Assembly (NCBI GenBank): GCA_036365515.1
Contig: CM070874.1
Location: 174,195,797 to 174,259,796 of the forward strand
Direction of reading: 5' to 3'
Length of the DNA stretch: 64,000 bases
DNA from: Torymus aiolomorphi
Lineage: Eukaryota; Arthropoda; Insecta; Hymenoptera; Torymidae
Positions 11,149 through 20,619 of the stretch are shown one piece after another. The notes below the pieces were generated by a model that did no database searches, had not been told where the DNA came from, and saw only the letters and a list, made by a program, of their open reading frames with translations. How positions within the stretch are numbered: the stretch's first letter is position 1; each line of letters opens with the position of its first letter. The translations under genes were made by a program, and so were the position numbers.

Positions 11149-12508
11149 TTACACAATTATTTGAACAAAAGAAGATTTCAAAGTAACCTCCTTTATTGCA
11201 CTATCTTCTTTATTCAAATATTCAGCATTATTAGCACTATCTTCTTTATTCAAATATTCAGCATTATTAGCACTATCTTCTTTATTCAAATTAGCATTCT
11301 TAATGTCTTGGAAGATAACTCTTTTTTTTGTAGTTCTATTAGCTTGATATGATGAAAAATCATTAGTGACTTCTACATTTTCTTGTACAAAATCTTTTCG
11401 TAGATTTGAATCATCTGTCAGTTGAGCATCATCGATGCCATCAATGTCAAAATAAGGATATTTATCCGTATCATCTGTATGTGCATCTGCTGAAGTAGCC
11501 GCTGACACATTAGTTGCAACTATATTATGAACTGGTGAAGTTCTAATTTGTATATTTTCTTTAGCAGATGCATTATCTGAATTAATAATACCTTGAAATA
11601 TTTTTTTTCTATTAGCTAATGAATGTTCTATGTAACCTTCTGCCACCGTACTTGAGTTCCAACCACATAACTGTTTAACGGTTGTTAAATTAGCACCAGA
11701 GTTGGCTAGTAAAGTGGCAGCTGTTCTTCGTAAACAATGTCTTGTGTATGTTTCTGGGTCCTTCAATTTCAAAAACACAGCAATAGCCTTGGGAACTTCA
11801 CTGATTTTATTTTTACCTATTACCTGTCTTGTACATACTCCATCTCTATATTGCAGGAAAAATCTGTCAGTAGTTAAACCATTTGGCCTCAGTTTGATGT
11901 AGTCCTTGACTTTGCCATAAAGCTCTATACCAATAACAAAATTTCTGGGATAGTAATTCTTCGTATCTCGTACTGTTACTATGAATTGGTTTCCAGTGTC
12001 TTCTATATTACTCATATTCATATCGCATATTTCTTGACATCTCATTGTACCGCATATCCCAAAAATAAGAATAACCTGTAATACGTATGAACACTTTATA
12101 CATTTATCATAAAAATTAGCTACCTAAAAGACAAATTGAATATTGTGGAAATACCTTTGAACATAAATATATTAAATCTTCACTGTTTTTCAAAAATAAC
12201 TGGACTTGTTCCCAAGTTAATACGCTTGACTTCTTTGCTTTGTAACCTTTATTTTTATTCTTAAGCAGAGTTTTTAAATTTTCATATTTATTAATATTGA
12301 TACCATGTCGAAGATTTAAGGTTGTTCTTAACATTGACCACTGCGCCCATAGAGTGGATGGTTTTAACTTTTTTGATAAATCTTCAAAGTAAACTATTAG
12401 CACATTTTCATCAAATAACTTTGCCTTCTGGTCAATTTTCCATTTTATAAAACTATTATAAGTATTTTCATATTTCAGACATGATTTGGCAGGTAACAAT
12501 TTATCCAT
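11149..12508 (-). CDS. Crypton-like tyrosine recombinase, interrupted
   Basis: Two minus-strand frames form one recombinase. 12,508-12,116 (MDKLLPAKSCLKYENTYNSF...) is the SAM-like DNA-binding N-terminus. 12,045-11,149 is the catalytic domain: Arg in TMRCQEICDM, HxxR in TRHCLRRTAATLLANSGA, then CGWNSSTVAEGYIEHS with the Gly-Trp and the nucleophile Tyr. The gap 12,046-12,115 has GTAGCT near one side and TTACAG at the other, so it may be a 65-bp intron, but the phase does not join perfectly and a frameshift is also possible. The C-terminus has three copies of a 12-residue repeat (LNKEDSANNAEY). All catalytic residues I can see are kept. It lacks any reverse transcriptase nearby, which favours Crypton over DIRS. 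Confidence 0.75.
11201..11297. repeat. 36-bp tandem repeat in the recombinase C-terminus
   Basis: Units start at 11,201, 11,237 and 11,273, the last one partial. The period of 36 keeps the frame and encodes LNKEDSANNAEY on the minus strand. Confidence 0.9.
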
Positions 12509-12636
12509 CCAATTTCTGCAATGGAAATATTATAGGTTATGATCAGCTGAGTACTATTACATTATCACATATTACTATAAGAGTGAGTTTTGTACTCTAT
12601 AGTTAAAATTGTCTATTAATATTAGAAAAGTTATTG

Positions 12637-12678
<42 letters not shown>
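12637..12678. repeat. (TA)n microsatellite
   Basis: About 20 AT dinucleotides. The long minus-strand frame that runs through it (12,603-13,112) is not a gene. Confidence 0.9.
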
Positions 12679-12682
<4 letters not shown>

Positions 12683-12699
12683 TGTGCCTCTTGGTACAC

Positions 12700-13939
12700 G
12701 ATTGTGCTTCGTGTAACACGGTTGTGTCACGTGTATTTTCAATCCTCTGGCACGCTTCCTTTTGTGTCGAATAATGGACTGGTCCGAGCACAGCTCCTAT
12801 TATCCTTGGCGATGACTTACTCGGCTTCCCGGACGTCACGCGTTCCGATGGTCGTCTTCTTGATGATGTTTCTTCTTTCCTCGTAGAAACCTCGCTATAT
12901 GCACGACGAGCGTCTCGCACCTTGATGCTGTAGCGAGCGACATCCATGCGGGTGCTACGTGGACGGGCTGATGTGGACCCCGTAGCGAGTAGGGTCCACG
13001 CGGGTACTCCTTGGCTTGAGTGATGTAGACCCCGTAGCATGTACGCTGCACGCGGGTTGTCCGTTAATTGAGAGGCGTGAACCCCTTTCCGACTCGTTGC
13101 ACTAGCCGGCAACGATTAAATGATCATCGTCCAATCGCGATGATTCTAAAGCTGGCTTAACCGTGGCTCTTCTATCGAAAATGCCACTTGTTGCTCTTGA
13201 CTGCAACAATGCCAATAACCGTACGAACGAGGTGATTCTAGAGCTGGCTTAACCGTGGCTCTTGGCGACGTCTTGGAGTCGGTAGACACGCACACTCCAA
13301 GGCGCTTTCAGAAACGGGGAGAATAGCAATTGATGTGATATTTCCCCTAGGAAGCCTTAGATATTGGCTTCCGAGTGCACACGACGGCGCATTAACGAAA
13401 GAGACAGAGACAGCAACGTACGCGCGATGTCAACATGTGGGCACATGTGACTTTTACGGCACTCACGACCACGAACACTTTGATGCGTACCTGCAAAAGA
13501 AGATAGCTATCTCTACGCCACTCGAGAGTGAGCGTAGAAGATAGAGAGAGGCTTCTTCGGCGTGGCCATGTCGATGTCCTCTCCCACGATCCGGCTCGAA
13601 GGACCAAATGTTTTTATGATGTAATGAAGGATGATGGATCGTGAATTAGGCTGGTTTGTAAATTGAAAAACTTCCGTGTAGAGATAAAAGTGATTTATTG
13701 AATCTGCCGTCGCGCCACTGTAAGCGTACAGGTGTTGCTGTTCTCTCTGCCGTCGCGTGCTGAATTGGAACCGGCCGGCGCTGCGGAGTGCCGTCGGCGT
13801 GCCTTGGTAGTTGGAGGGGCGGTAAGAGAGGACCGCGTGGAGAGTGCTGACTGGCTGCGCACCTGCGGGAGCCGAATATCGCCTTATATGGCGTGATGAC
13901 GTCAGCGTCTCGAATGTTCGAGGCGTTGGATCGCCAACA
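12700..13939 (-). mobile_element. LTR retroelement remnant with tRNA-Tyr primer site
   Basis: On the minus strand a 331-bp LTR (13,939 to 13,609; TGTTGGCGATCC...ATAAAAACA, with AATAAA) is followed after two bases by the primer site TGGTCCTTCGAGCCGGAT (13,606-13,589), the complement of the 3' end of eukaryotic tRNA-Tyr with CCA. Downstream to about 12,700 there is GC-rich non-coding sequence with internal repeats (CCCCGTAGC... around 12,980 and 13,030; CTGGCTTAACCGTGGCTCTT at 13,153 and 13,245). No gag or pol is present and no second LTR is seen, so it is a truncated or non-autonomous copy. The superfamily (perhaps BEL/Pao) is not settled. Confidence 0.6.
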
Positions 13940-13970
13940 CTTACTCTAATATTAGTGATAATAAATATAA

Positions 13971-14253
13971 AAAACTACTTATATCCTTCAGGGTTAAGAA
14001 GAACCTTCGATGTTGAATTATCTCCAAGTGACTCGCGAGTACACTTGTAGATAAAAATATATGTATATTCACATAAATATTTGGCTATGGGACGTACTTT
14101 CTTCCCGGTTCGAGAAAACTACTTATATCCTTCAGGGTTAAGAACCTTCGATGTTGAATTATCTCCAAGTGACTCGCGAGTACACTTGAAGATAAAAATA
14201 TATGTATATTCACATAAATATTTGGCTATGGGACGTACTTTCTTCCCGGTTCG
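13971..14253. repeat. Tandem duplication, about 141-bp units
   Basis: AAAACTACTTATATCCTTCA starts at 13,971 and again at 14,114. The two units match throughout except for a 3-base difference (GTTAAGAAGAACC against GTTAAGAACC). After it, 14,260-14,395 is a GC-rich non-coding end (CTCGCTGCGCTCGGGC). Confidence 0.9.
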
Positions 14254-14390
14254 AGAAAAAATAGTATACGCCACTCGGGAAGAAAATGTAGCGACCACTC
14301 TCGGCGCGAGTGTGCCGCCCTCGCTGCGCTCGGGCAGCAACTACGCGCCGGGAGCGAACGCTACACTTTCCTCCCACGTTGCGTAATCTA

Positions 14391-15940
14391 CTATTGTTCA
14401 CGTTCACGTTTTACCCAAACTTTTTTTGCGTTAAATATATAATAATGCGGTATATTAACGTATTTTATATTATTTGCAAATTTATCATTTTTATTCAAGT
14501 CAAACCACGCTGTTAAAGTTGTTTTCCAATAATCAAGAGCATCTATTTCATAATTTTCTTCAAAAACAATTTTTTGTTGATTTTCTGTATGAACTGCTGA
14601 ACGGATAACAGTATGACTCCTTCCACATAAGGGAAATTTTTGTAACCGCCATGCTGCTTCCATTGGGCTCAAGTACCGGCCATCAATATATTCAGTAATT
14701 TCATCATATATTCTATTTCTTTTGTCATCATTTTTTTTAATGAACAAAAAGCTCTATCACTACCTTTATGTAAATAATTAAAAATATATTTGATTCTTTG
14801 AATTGAAGCACAATATTCAACATTAATATGACATTTATATTTTTCTAATAAAAATTTATTGTAAGGGACTACCATTGAATTATCTACTGGAATAATTTTT
14901 TTACTTCTTTTAAGTCGATATGTGTAATTATCAGAAGAATTATTTGTTCGTTTATATTGAGGATAATCATTTTTTTTAAATGTTGTTGACGATTGAAAAG
15001 GTTTAGGAAATTTTTTTTACAAACGTCTTTACATTTATCGTAACACGGAGAATTTTCACTATGTGGTCCATGTAACATATGTTTTATAACTTTTTGTAAT
15101 TTTGTAATTTTTTATCATTATTAGAAGGTATCTCAGCAGAAATGTGTTTATTAATAGCTTCTGGTGTCATTAATTTATTTGTATGATCTAATGTTACTAC
15201 AAGATGTGCATACGGTAATCCTCTTTTCTGAAATTCAATAGTATACACATAAGCAAAAGCATTTCCAAAAATTTGATGGTTTTCTATATCATTAAGTAAA
15301 CACTTAAATTTTGTATAAAATAATCTAACTGTAATATTTGGTATATCATTGGGCGTAGTTCCGATAGGAAATGTCGTTAATACATTTTTTAATTCTTTCC
15401 ACGTAGGATTACACGTCATAGTTATAAATAAATCAGGTCGACCAATATTTCTTACTATTGCCATTGCATCTTGATAATGTTGCTGCATATATCTAGGACT
15501 ACCTATATAAGTTGCTGGTAGTACAAAAATATTTCCTAGTCTTTCTTTTTTTCAAAATTTTCTGATATATTTAATGCACTTTTATAACATAATCCCTCAA
15601 ATCTTGATAACATTCAGTACGTAATTTTTTTGTTTCTGCCTAAAATAATTCATTCTATTATTTTCTATCATAATATAGGCATGAAAAAGAATTGTTAGGT
15701 TAGTCTCCCTCCAAATAAAAGCGGATTGAAATTTTCTGAATTTGGTCTGTAAGCTAATCTATAAGAATAGTGCTGTAATATTGTTAGAAGGTTTTCTCTT
15801 GAATCATATGGTTTTTTAGTATAACCAATACTTCAGCCTAAATCTCCGGAAGGAAAAAATAATGGAAATACCATTGGGTCAACATGATGTGATAATTTAC
15901 TTAAATATGTGTATTCTTTTTCATTAGAACTATTTTTCGG
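14391..15940 (-). pseudogene. Helitron Rep (HUH nuclease) half (copy A)
   Basis: On the minus strand the protein can be followed from about 15,940 (NEKEYTYLSKLSHHVDPMVF, PLFFPSGDLG), through 15,750-15,540 with stops, into 15,488-15,084 (GRPDLFITMTCNPTWKELKN and the metal-binding motif). There the expected HUH reads LPYAHLVV, so the first His is Tyr. It goes on at 15,078-14,884 (MLHGPHSENSPCYDKC), 14,875-14,669 (IKYIFNYLHKGSDRA, keeping the YxxxY tyrosine pair) and 14,747-14,391 (LSPMEAAWRLQKFPLCGRSH, TTLTAWFDLNK). At least four frame breaks and the lost His make it a pseudogene. Confidence 0.88.
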
Positions 15941-15949
15941 TTCAGATCC

Positions 15950-16834
15950 TGTATCTCGTAAAGGCAAATGGGTTGCCTCTGTGAAATACGACCAACTTTG
16001 AATATCTTTTCGGAGTAGTTACTTTCAAATCCTTTCCCGAATGTTCCCATTGAGCGACTGATCCGAACGTAATCACCAACATTGTATTTAGGGTTTTTCA
16101 CTGGTGTTTGTTTGGTGCGTCGTCTTTGCAGATTGGTGCAGGCTTGTGCTGCGCTGTACAGGTCTATGAGCGCTGTTTTCATACCTATGGCCAAGTGTAC
16201 AATGTTGTTGTAAGCACCGACAACTTTTTGTATTATGTCGATGTGTCGGTGTGTATTTCTACGTGTGAAATATCTCCCAAGGCGTTCCTTGATCATGAGA
16301 TTCAACCGCTCGACGACATCTGCTTTGATGTCAGGATTCCTTGCTACTCCAAAGTGTGTGCAACTCTTTTCAAACGTTTTGCACAGCTGTGCCTACGAAT
16401 TCCTTACCTTTATCGGTTTGTAAGTAAACAGGAATACGACCATTGCTACGTTTCAAAATTTTTTCAAAAGCTGTTGAAGCCGTTCGCGCCGGCGTGTCTC
16501 ATAACGGTTCCACCCAAGCAAACTTACTAAATACATTTTCAGCGACCAGTAGATACGTATAACCGTCGTTTTCATTTTTGAGCGATGGCGCTTGACACAA
16601 ATCGGCCTCCCAATCATCGTCAATTTTTGTAGCGTTGAATTTTAATCTTGGAAATTTTTTGCGTATTGGCCGGTGAAGTGTGTAGGCATCTTGATTACCC
16701 AGCCATTTATGTATGCGTTCTTTCTCTCTCAGCGAAATGGATTATTTACCTCATACAGTGACACGTACGAAATTGTGTGCACCTGCGTAACCGATTTTGT
16801 CAGACGGGTCGTAATATTGATTTTCGTGTGACAT
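15950..16834 (-). pseudogene. Polinton (Maverick) integrase, copy 1
   Basis: The gene starts at ATG 16,834 on the minus strand (MSHENQYYDPSDKIGYAGAH). It continues as ERTHKWLGNQDAYTLHRPIR, then KIDDDWEADLCQAPSLKNEN (first catalytic Asp), YTYLLVAENVFSKFAWVEPL, VYLQTDKGKEFVG (second Asp), DIKADVVERLNLMIKERLGR (catalytic Glu) and the C-terminal YNVGDYVRISRSMGTFGKGF, which is the chromodomain-like end of Polinton integrases. The DDE residues survive, but stops (for example after WVEPL) and frameshifts break it. Its start overlaps the stop of the upstream gene as TGATG. The 3' end is cut by the Helitron junction at about 15,940. Confidence 0.88.
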
Positions 16835-17566
16835 CAGACGGATAGTTTTAACCACTTCTTGTTAGCTGCGCGTCTAATCATTGATAGAGAGGCTATTGGT
16901 ATTTGTAATCGGGGTTTAGCTGTACTTGAAGGAGCGGTCAATCTGTTGGCAATTTTTAATATATCTACATGACCAAGAAGATTATTCGGTGTGTCGGTAC
17001 TGCTCATGAATTTGGAGAATTGATATCTTCCCGTTGATTCCTCCTCCTCTTCGTCCTGTTTTTTCTTCTTCTTTGCAACATGGTTCAACAATACTGCGAT
17101 ATTTGAGTGCGAGACCAGTTTTTCATAGATGATGACGTTTCATATGCTATTCCACTTTAAACGCTCGCAGTTGAATGTCCGCCAGTGTCGCAATAGCATA
17201 CGAGCCCTCTTGGGTAAATTATAGGAACACTCTCCAAAATAGTCTCCTCTGTCGGTGGTTCTAACGTGGCTTGGATTTCGTCAATTTCGTAAACACTGCC
17301 TTTGTCGTCTAAACGTTCGTTCTCTTTGAAGAAGAAGTAAAGTCTGAGCATTTGTATGTAATTTTTACACTTTTCACACTCGTCAGAAAATTTTTTCGAG
17401 TTTATAATCTCAAACATATCCTAGTCCAAACGCGATAAATGGTCACCCAAAGTTTGTATTGTGTTGTCAGTACTATCTTTAACAGGGGATTGGTAACATT
17501 GGATGCACCCAACTCGTTAGTCGATGGTTTTGCTGGAATGTGAACCATTTTACGCGTCCGATCCAT
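16834..17566 (-). pseudogene. Conserved Polinton gene of unknown function, copy 1
   Basis: ATG at 17,566 (minus) gives MDRTRKMVHIPAKPSTNE; the frame then breaks near 17,500. The restart contains GDHLSRLD, stop, DMFEIINSKKFSDECEKCKN and IQMLRLYFFFKENER. Further on come EETILESVP, a frame change into YPKRARMLLRHWR, then SHSNIAVLLNHVAKKKKK, an acidic run and a C-terminal domain (FMSSTDTPNNLLGHVDILKI). This order (MERM-like start, SRLD block, SVP...LL block, SNIxxLLN block) is that of a gene found in many insect Polintons; I do not know its biochemical role. Several breaks; the stop overlaps the integrase start. Confidence 0.7.
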
Positions 17567-17960
17567 CTCTTAGTTACCTAAAATCTTTGAAAATACCTTT
17601 GGGCTCCAAATATAATTGATTTCAAATTTGCAAATAAAAATCTAACAAAAATCCACGCACTAGAGCCCTTTCCCTTACTACCGACTAAGTTTAACTGCCG
17701 TAGAGAAATAGATTATGTTAGTAGTTATAAGCACCCGCGGAGGCGGCGATGGTGGAGAAACTGAGCCTTTTACCCCCACCACCGGCGGTGATAAGCTGGT
17801 CTAACGCGGAGATCATGCCTATCAGCAAGAGTCTAGCTTGATACTGCGCGCGCAAGATTAGCTGATTGGTGCCACCGCCGCCCACAACGTGTTTTGGAGG
17901 TGAGAGAGAACGAGTGCGGGATCTCTGTATTAGTAACGGTCCATCTTTTAGTTATCCAAA
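17567..17960. promoter_or_regulatory. Upstream region of the conserved Polinton gene, inverted copy
   Basis: This is the reverse complement (diverged) of 19,450-19,850, which lies between the head-to-head ATPase and the second copy of this gene. Both hold GGTCTAACGCAGAGATCA-like and TTTAACTGCCGTA.AGAAATA blocks. It probably contains a divergent promoter. I see no clear TATA or initiator that I would defend. Confidence 0.5.
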
Positions 17961-18098
17961 ATCTTTGAAAATACCGTACTTACTAGAGACGCCAGAAGAA
18001 TAGGTAAAAGTGAACCATCACTTTGAAGTATTGTGCGTTTCTTGCTTCTCCAGCCGATATTGCCACTGTCAACTTACGCAAGACGCTTTTATGCTTCT

Positions 18099-18287
18099 TT
18101 AGACGTGTCTTCTCCGTATTTTCAACTCTACTACACCTTGCAGTACGTGCAACGCATACTCAGAGATATACTTTATCAAATCTTTATCGGCAGGCCGGAA
18201 CAGCACTCTACGACAGCGTGCCTTCAAGAGAGCCGCACGCCTCTTTGAGAACTTTTTTCCTGATGTCGATGTTATCTCGGCCGTCAC
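18099..18287 (-). pseudogene. Small conserved Polinton gene, copy 1
   Basis: The last part reads KRRAALLKARCRRVLFRPADKDLIKYISEYALHVLQGVVEL, which matches the small basic protein of animal Polintons (KADxDLIxxISExALNxLKGxVxL). Its usual N-terminus is not seen upstream, where Penelope-like sequence begins by about 18,480. Function unknown. Confidence 0.65.
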
Positions 18288-18486
18288 TACGATGATAATG
18301 ACTGTTGTATACTTCCATACCCACTTTTATTAGTTTTATAGATACTGAATTTGTGCACGATTTTGTGAATTTTTGATAAGTACAATGTAATTGGAATTGA
18401 GTGACAAATCGTGCTAATTTCGACCTTTACGGAAAATATTTTGTATTATAAAGATTACACTTACATTCTTCTCATGACAACCTTTC

Positions 18487-18801
18487 GTGAAAAGTTACAT
18501 TGGCGAAACAAAACGAAAATTGAAAGAAAGAATATCTGAACATCAAAAGTGCAAAAATAAATTACTACCCATTCCACTACATATTGTTGAAAATAGTACC
18601 CATAAGTTTGATTGGAATAATGTAAAAATTTTGGATAGAGAAAAGAATTATAATAAGCGACTTATTTCCGAGATGCTTCACATTAACATGTATAAACACA
18701 CTCTCAATAGAAAAGAAGACACACAATCACTGAGCCACACGTACAAGAAGCTTAATAACCTTTTCAAGAATAAACACACCAACGCCATTGACTGTATATA
18801 A
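18487..18801 (+). pseudogene. GIY-YIG endonuclease fragment of a Penelope-like element
   Basis: The frame reads KSYIGETKRKLKERISEHQK followed by HIVENSTHKFDWNNVKILDR and NKRLISEMLHI. The YIGxTxRxLxxRIxEH block and the following FDW.....ILD....YxxRxxxE block are those of the nuclease domain fused to the reverse transcriptase in Penelope-like elements. The GIY half is cut off, and there is no ATG upstream in frame. The copy at 47,657-47,971 differs at a few residues. Confidence 0.85.
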
Positions 18802-18990
18802 GACAACGGCGGTTGGTTTTCATTCGCAGTTTAAAACATTGACGATGGCAGTGGAAGTCGTTTTTCTTTCCACTTCCGAATATCATTATGTTATATAATT
18901 AATAATTAAATTTACTGGTGAGAAAAGTTTGTGCTCTTCATCGAAAATCTTGTATTGTGTTTGTAATATTTAATTGTTGTTTTTGTTTGG

Positions 18991-19060
18991 AATAAATAAT
19001 AGCCTGATGAGGCCAGCGAACCTTGCTGGCGAAACGTTGCTGAATGTAATTTATATGGAT
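18991..19060 (+). ncRNA. Hammerhead ribozyme of the Penelope-like element, copy 1
   Basis: CTGATGA (19,004-19,010), a 6-bp stem II GCCAGC/GCTGGC with loop GAACCTT, then GAAAC (19,031-19,035). A 2-bp stem III (AC with GT) around GTTGCTGAAT would leave A as the cleavage base, and ATAAAT upstream can pair with ATTTAT downstream as stem I. This minimal type I form with a very short stem III is known from Penelope-like elements. Activity is not shown. Confidence 0.7.
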
Positions 19061-19110
19061 TTTTTTATTTTACTCCATATTCCACGGATTGGCCCTCAAA
19101 TATCGAATTT

Positions 19111-19443
19111 TCAAGATTTTTTTATTTCTTTCGTGAAAATGTATAGTATAACACTCGTGCAAGCCTCACTCATCAAATCGTTAAGAGTGATCAATTTTTT
19201 CTTATCGTTATCGCGTGAGTAGTCGCTAGGTTGCGGCACAACTTCTCGAAAGTCGATTCTTTGCCCACTCCACCCGACTTGTAGTAGAGTTCGATATGTT
19301 TCTTGCCACTCTCCGTAATAAAAGAGAGTCCGATCAAAACCTACATTGCACATATCGGACAGGTGTGTAAGAAACCGCTTTAGAGAAACTGGCTTTCCGG
19401 CCATTGTAGGACCGGCACAGTTGCGGGAGAAGGGGTGTTTCAT
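19111..19443 (-). pseudogene. Polinton packaging ATPase (FtsK/HerA type), copy 1, truncated
   Basis: ATG at 19,443 on the minus strand gives MKHPFSRNCAGPTMAGKPVS, the start of the Polinton genome-packaging ATPase. The Walker A GPTxxGK is kept but followed by Pro instead of Ser or Thr. FDRTLFYYGEWQETYR and FREVVPQPSDYS follow, then the Walker B region KKLITLNDLM, where the first of two acids is Asn. The protein ends at IFTKEIKKS, where the Penelope-like insertion begins; the C-terminal half is missing. Inactive. Confidence 0.88.
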
Positions 19444-19449
19444 CTTGTG

Positions 19450-19850
19450 TCCATCGCCGTTACTAATTCAGAGGTCCCTCACCCGTGATCTCTCACCTCC
19501 CAAGCGCGTTGTAGGTGACAGTGGCGGCCCAACGCGGTGCACCCGCACCAATCAGCTAGTCTTGCACGTGCAGTATTAAGCTAGACTCCCGCTGATAGGC
19601 CTGATCTCTGCGTTAGACCAGCTTATCACCGACGATGGTGGGGGTAATCACCTCAGTTCTCCAACCACCACCGGGTCCATGGGAACTTACAGCTACTAAC
19701 ATAATCTATTTCTTTACGGCAGTTAAACTTAGGCGGTAGTAAGAGAAAGGGTTATAGTTCGTGGATTTTTGTTAGATTTCTTTTACAAATTTTGAAATCA
19801 ATTACATTTGGAGCCCAACGGAAATTTCAAAGATTTTAGGTAACTAAGAG
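19450..19850. promoter_or_regulatory. Divergent intergenic region, ATPase / conserved Polinton gene
   Basis: About 400 bases separate the two head-to-head starts (19,443 minus, 19,851 plus). It is the inverted partner of 17,567-17,960. Its presence on both sides of the ATPase block means the segment 17,960-19,450 is bracketed by inverted repeats. Confidence 0.5.
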
Positions 19851-19985
19851 ATGGATCGGACGCGTAGAATGGTTATTATTCCAGCAAATCCATATACTAA
19901 CGAGAAAACTGCATCTAATGTTACCCAATCTTCTGTTAGAGATAGTGCTGACAACACAGTGCAAACATTCGGCGATTATTTATCG
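19851..19985 (+). pseudogene. 5' end of a second copy of the conserved Polinton gene
   Basis: MDRTRRMVIIPANPYTNEK...NTVQTFGDYLS aligns with the start of the minus-strand gene at 17,566 (MDRTRKMVHIPAKPSTNE...TLGDHLS). The match ends exactly where the giant foldback begins. The frame continues open into the foldback (SNRATNRASNRVGTRA...), but that part is made from CGCGCGATTA repeats and is not protein evolution. Confidence 0.75.
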
Positions 19986-20105
19986 CCGAATATCGCTTTC
20001 GTTATAATCGCTATCGTTATAACTGTCGTTGTTTTATATGCGCGCCCTTCCATCATTTCCGATATCTTCTTTTCTGCTTTCATTTCTAAATTCTTCCCTA
20101 CTGAA

Positions 20106-20252
20106 AAAAGTCGCGCGAGTAATCGCGCGACTAATCGTGCAAGCAATCGCGTAGGTACTCGCGCACGTACTTGCGTCATGTTATTGATCAATCATGACGC
20201 GATAAATCGCGTGATTACTTGCGCGATTAATCGCGCGATTAGTCGGAAAATT
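20106..20252. repeat. CGCGCGATTA palindromic repeat block (left arm, copy 1)
   Basis: Alternating CG tracts separated by ATTA/TAAT in 10-12-base steps form a block that is itself partly palindromic around TGATCAATCATGA. The partner is at 25,441-25,578. Confidence 0.9.
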
Positions 20253-20619
20253 TTTATAAAAAAAATATACACCTAAATATGCATAAAAATTATTAATGAT
20301 AAGAACGAATTACCTTCAAAAATTATAGTTTATAGTTTATACTGATAAAATCCAGCTGATTTCAGCTGAACATCATACCAGAACGTCCTCTGATTATCAC
20401 GTGATTAGCACCTAAAAATCATGTTGATATTATCTCTTAAAAAATATGGTTTTTACATTTTGCTATGAATATTTGAGTTTTTCTCACATTTAAAGTTATT
20501 AATTACAAATTTATGTAAGTTAATTACTAATTAGAATAAATTATTTCGCAATTCAACAGTGTTTATAAAAATAATAGTTTAATGAAACATTTGTAGAGAA
20601 AACATTATTTATACTGGTA

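Larger units (their letters stand above)
10553..14395. mobile_element. Composite insertion inside the Helitron gene
   Basis: The insert contains a strong hairpin, a Crypton-like recombinase, an LTR remnant and a tandem duplication. Near its two ends CCGGGAAGAAAGTACGT (10,558) and its complement (14,091 and 14,233) form a 17-bp inverted repeat. This suggests that the outermost layer is one terminal-inverted-repeat element into which the others inserted, but the exact tips are unclear. Confidence 0.5.
8717..15940 (-). mobile_element. Helitron copy A, split by a 3.8-kb composite insertion
   Basis: The Rep half (14,391-15,940) and helicase half (8717-10,553) are in the same order and orientation as a Rep-helicase protein. 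The break falls between KKVWVKRERE and RKKHYAIGRLNIVSPKDS, which are adjacent in typical Helitron proteins, so 10,553-14,395 is an insertion into the gene. At 15,940 the element abuts the Polinton integrase end. No 5'-TC or CTRR-type 3' end is confidently located. Confidence 0.8.
18310..19105 (+). mobile_element. Truncated Penelope-like element, copy 1
   Basis: Only the 3' part remains: the GIY-YIG endonuclease end and the hammerhead ribozyme tail. It sits between the small gene and the ATPase of the Polinton and cuts off the ATPase C-terminus. No reverse transcriptase is present. Boundaries are approximate. Confidence 0.7.

Noticed and set aside
12603..13112. 169-codon minus-strand frame
   Set aside because: Runs through (TA)n and internal repeats of a non-coding LTR element body; no family motif.
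19976..20276. SNRATNRASNRVGTRA-type protein in the foldback
   Set aside because: Direct translation of CGCGCGATTA repeats.
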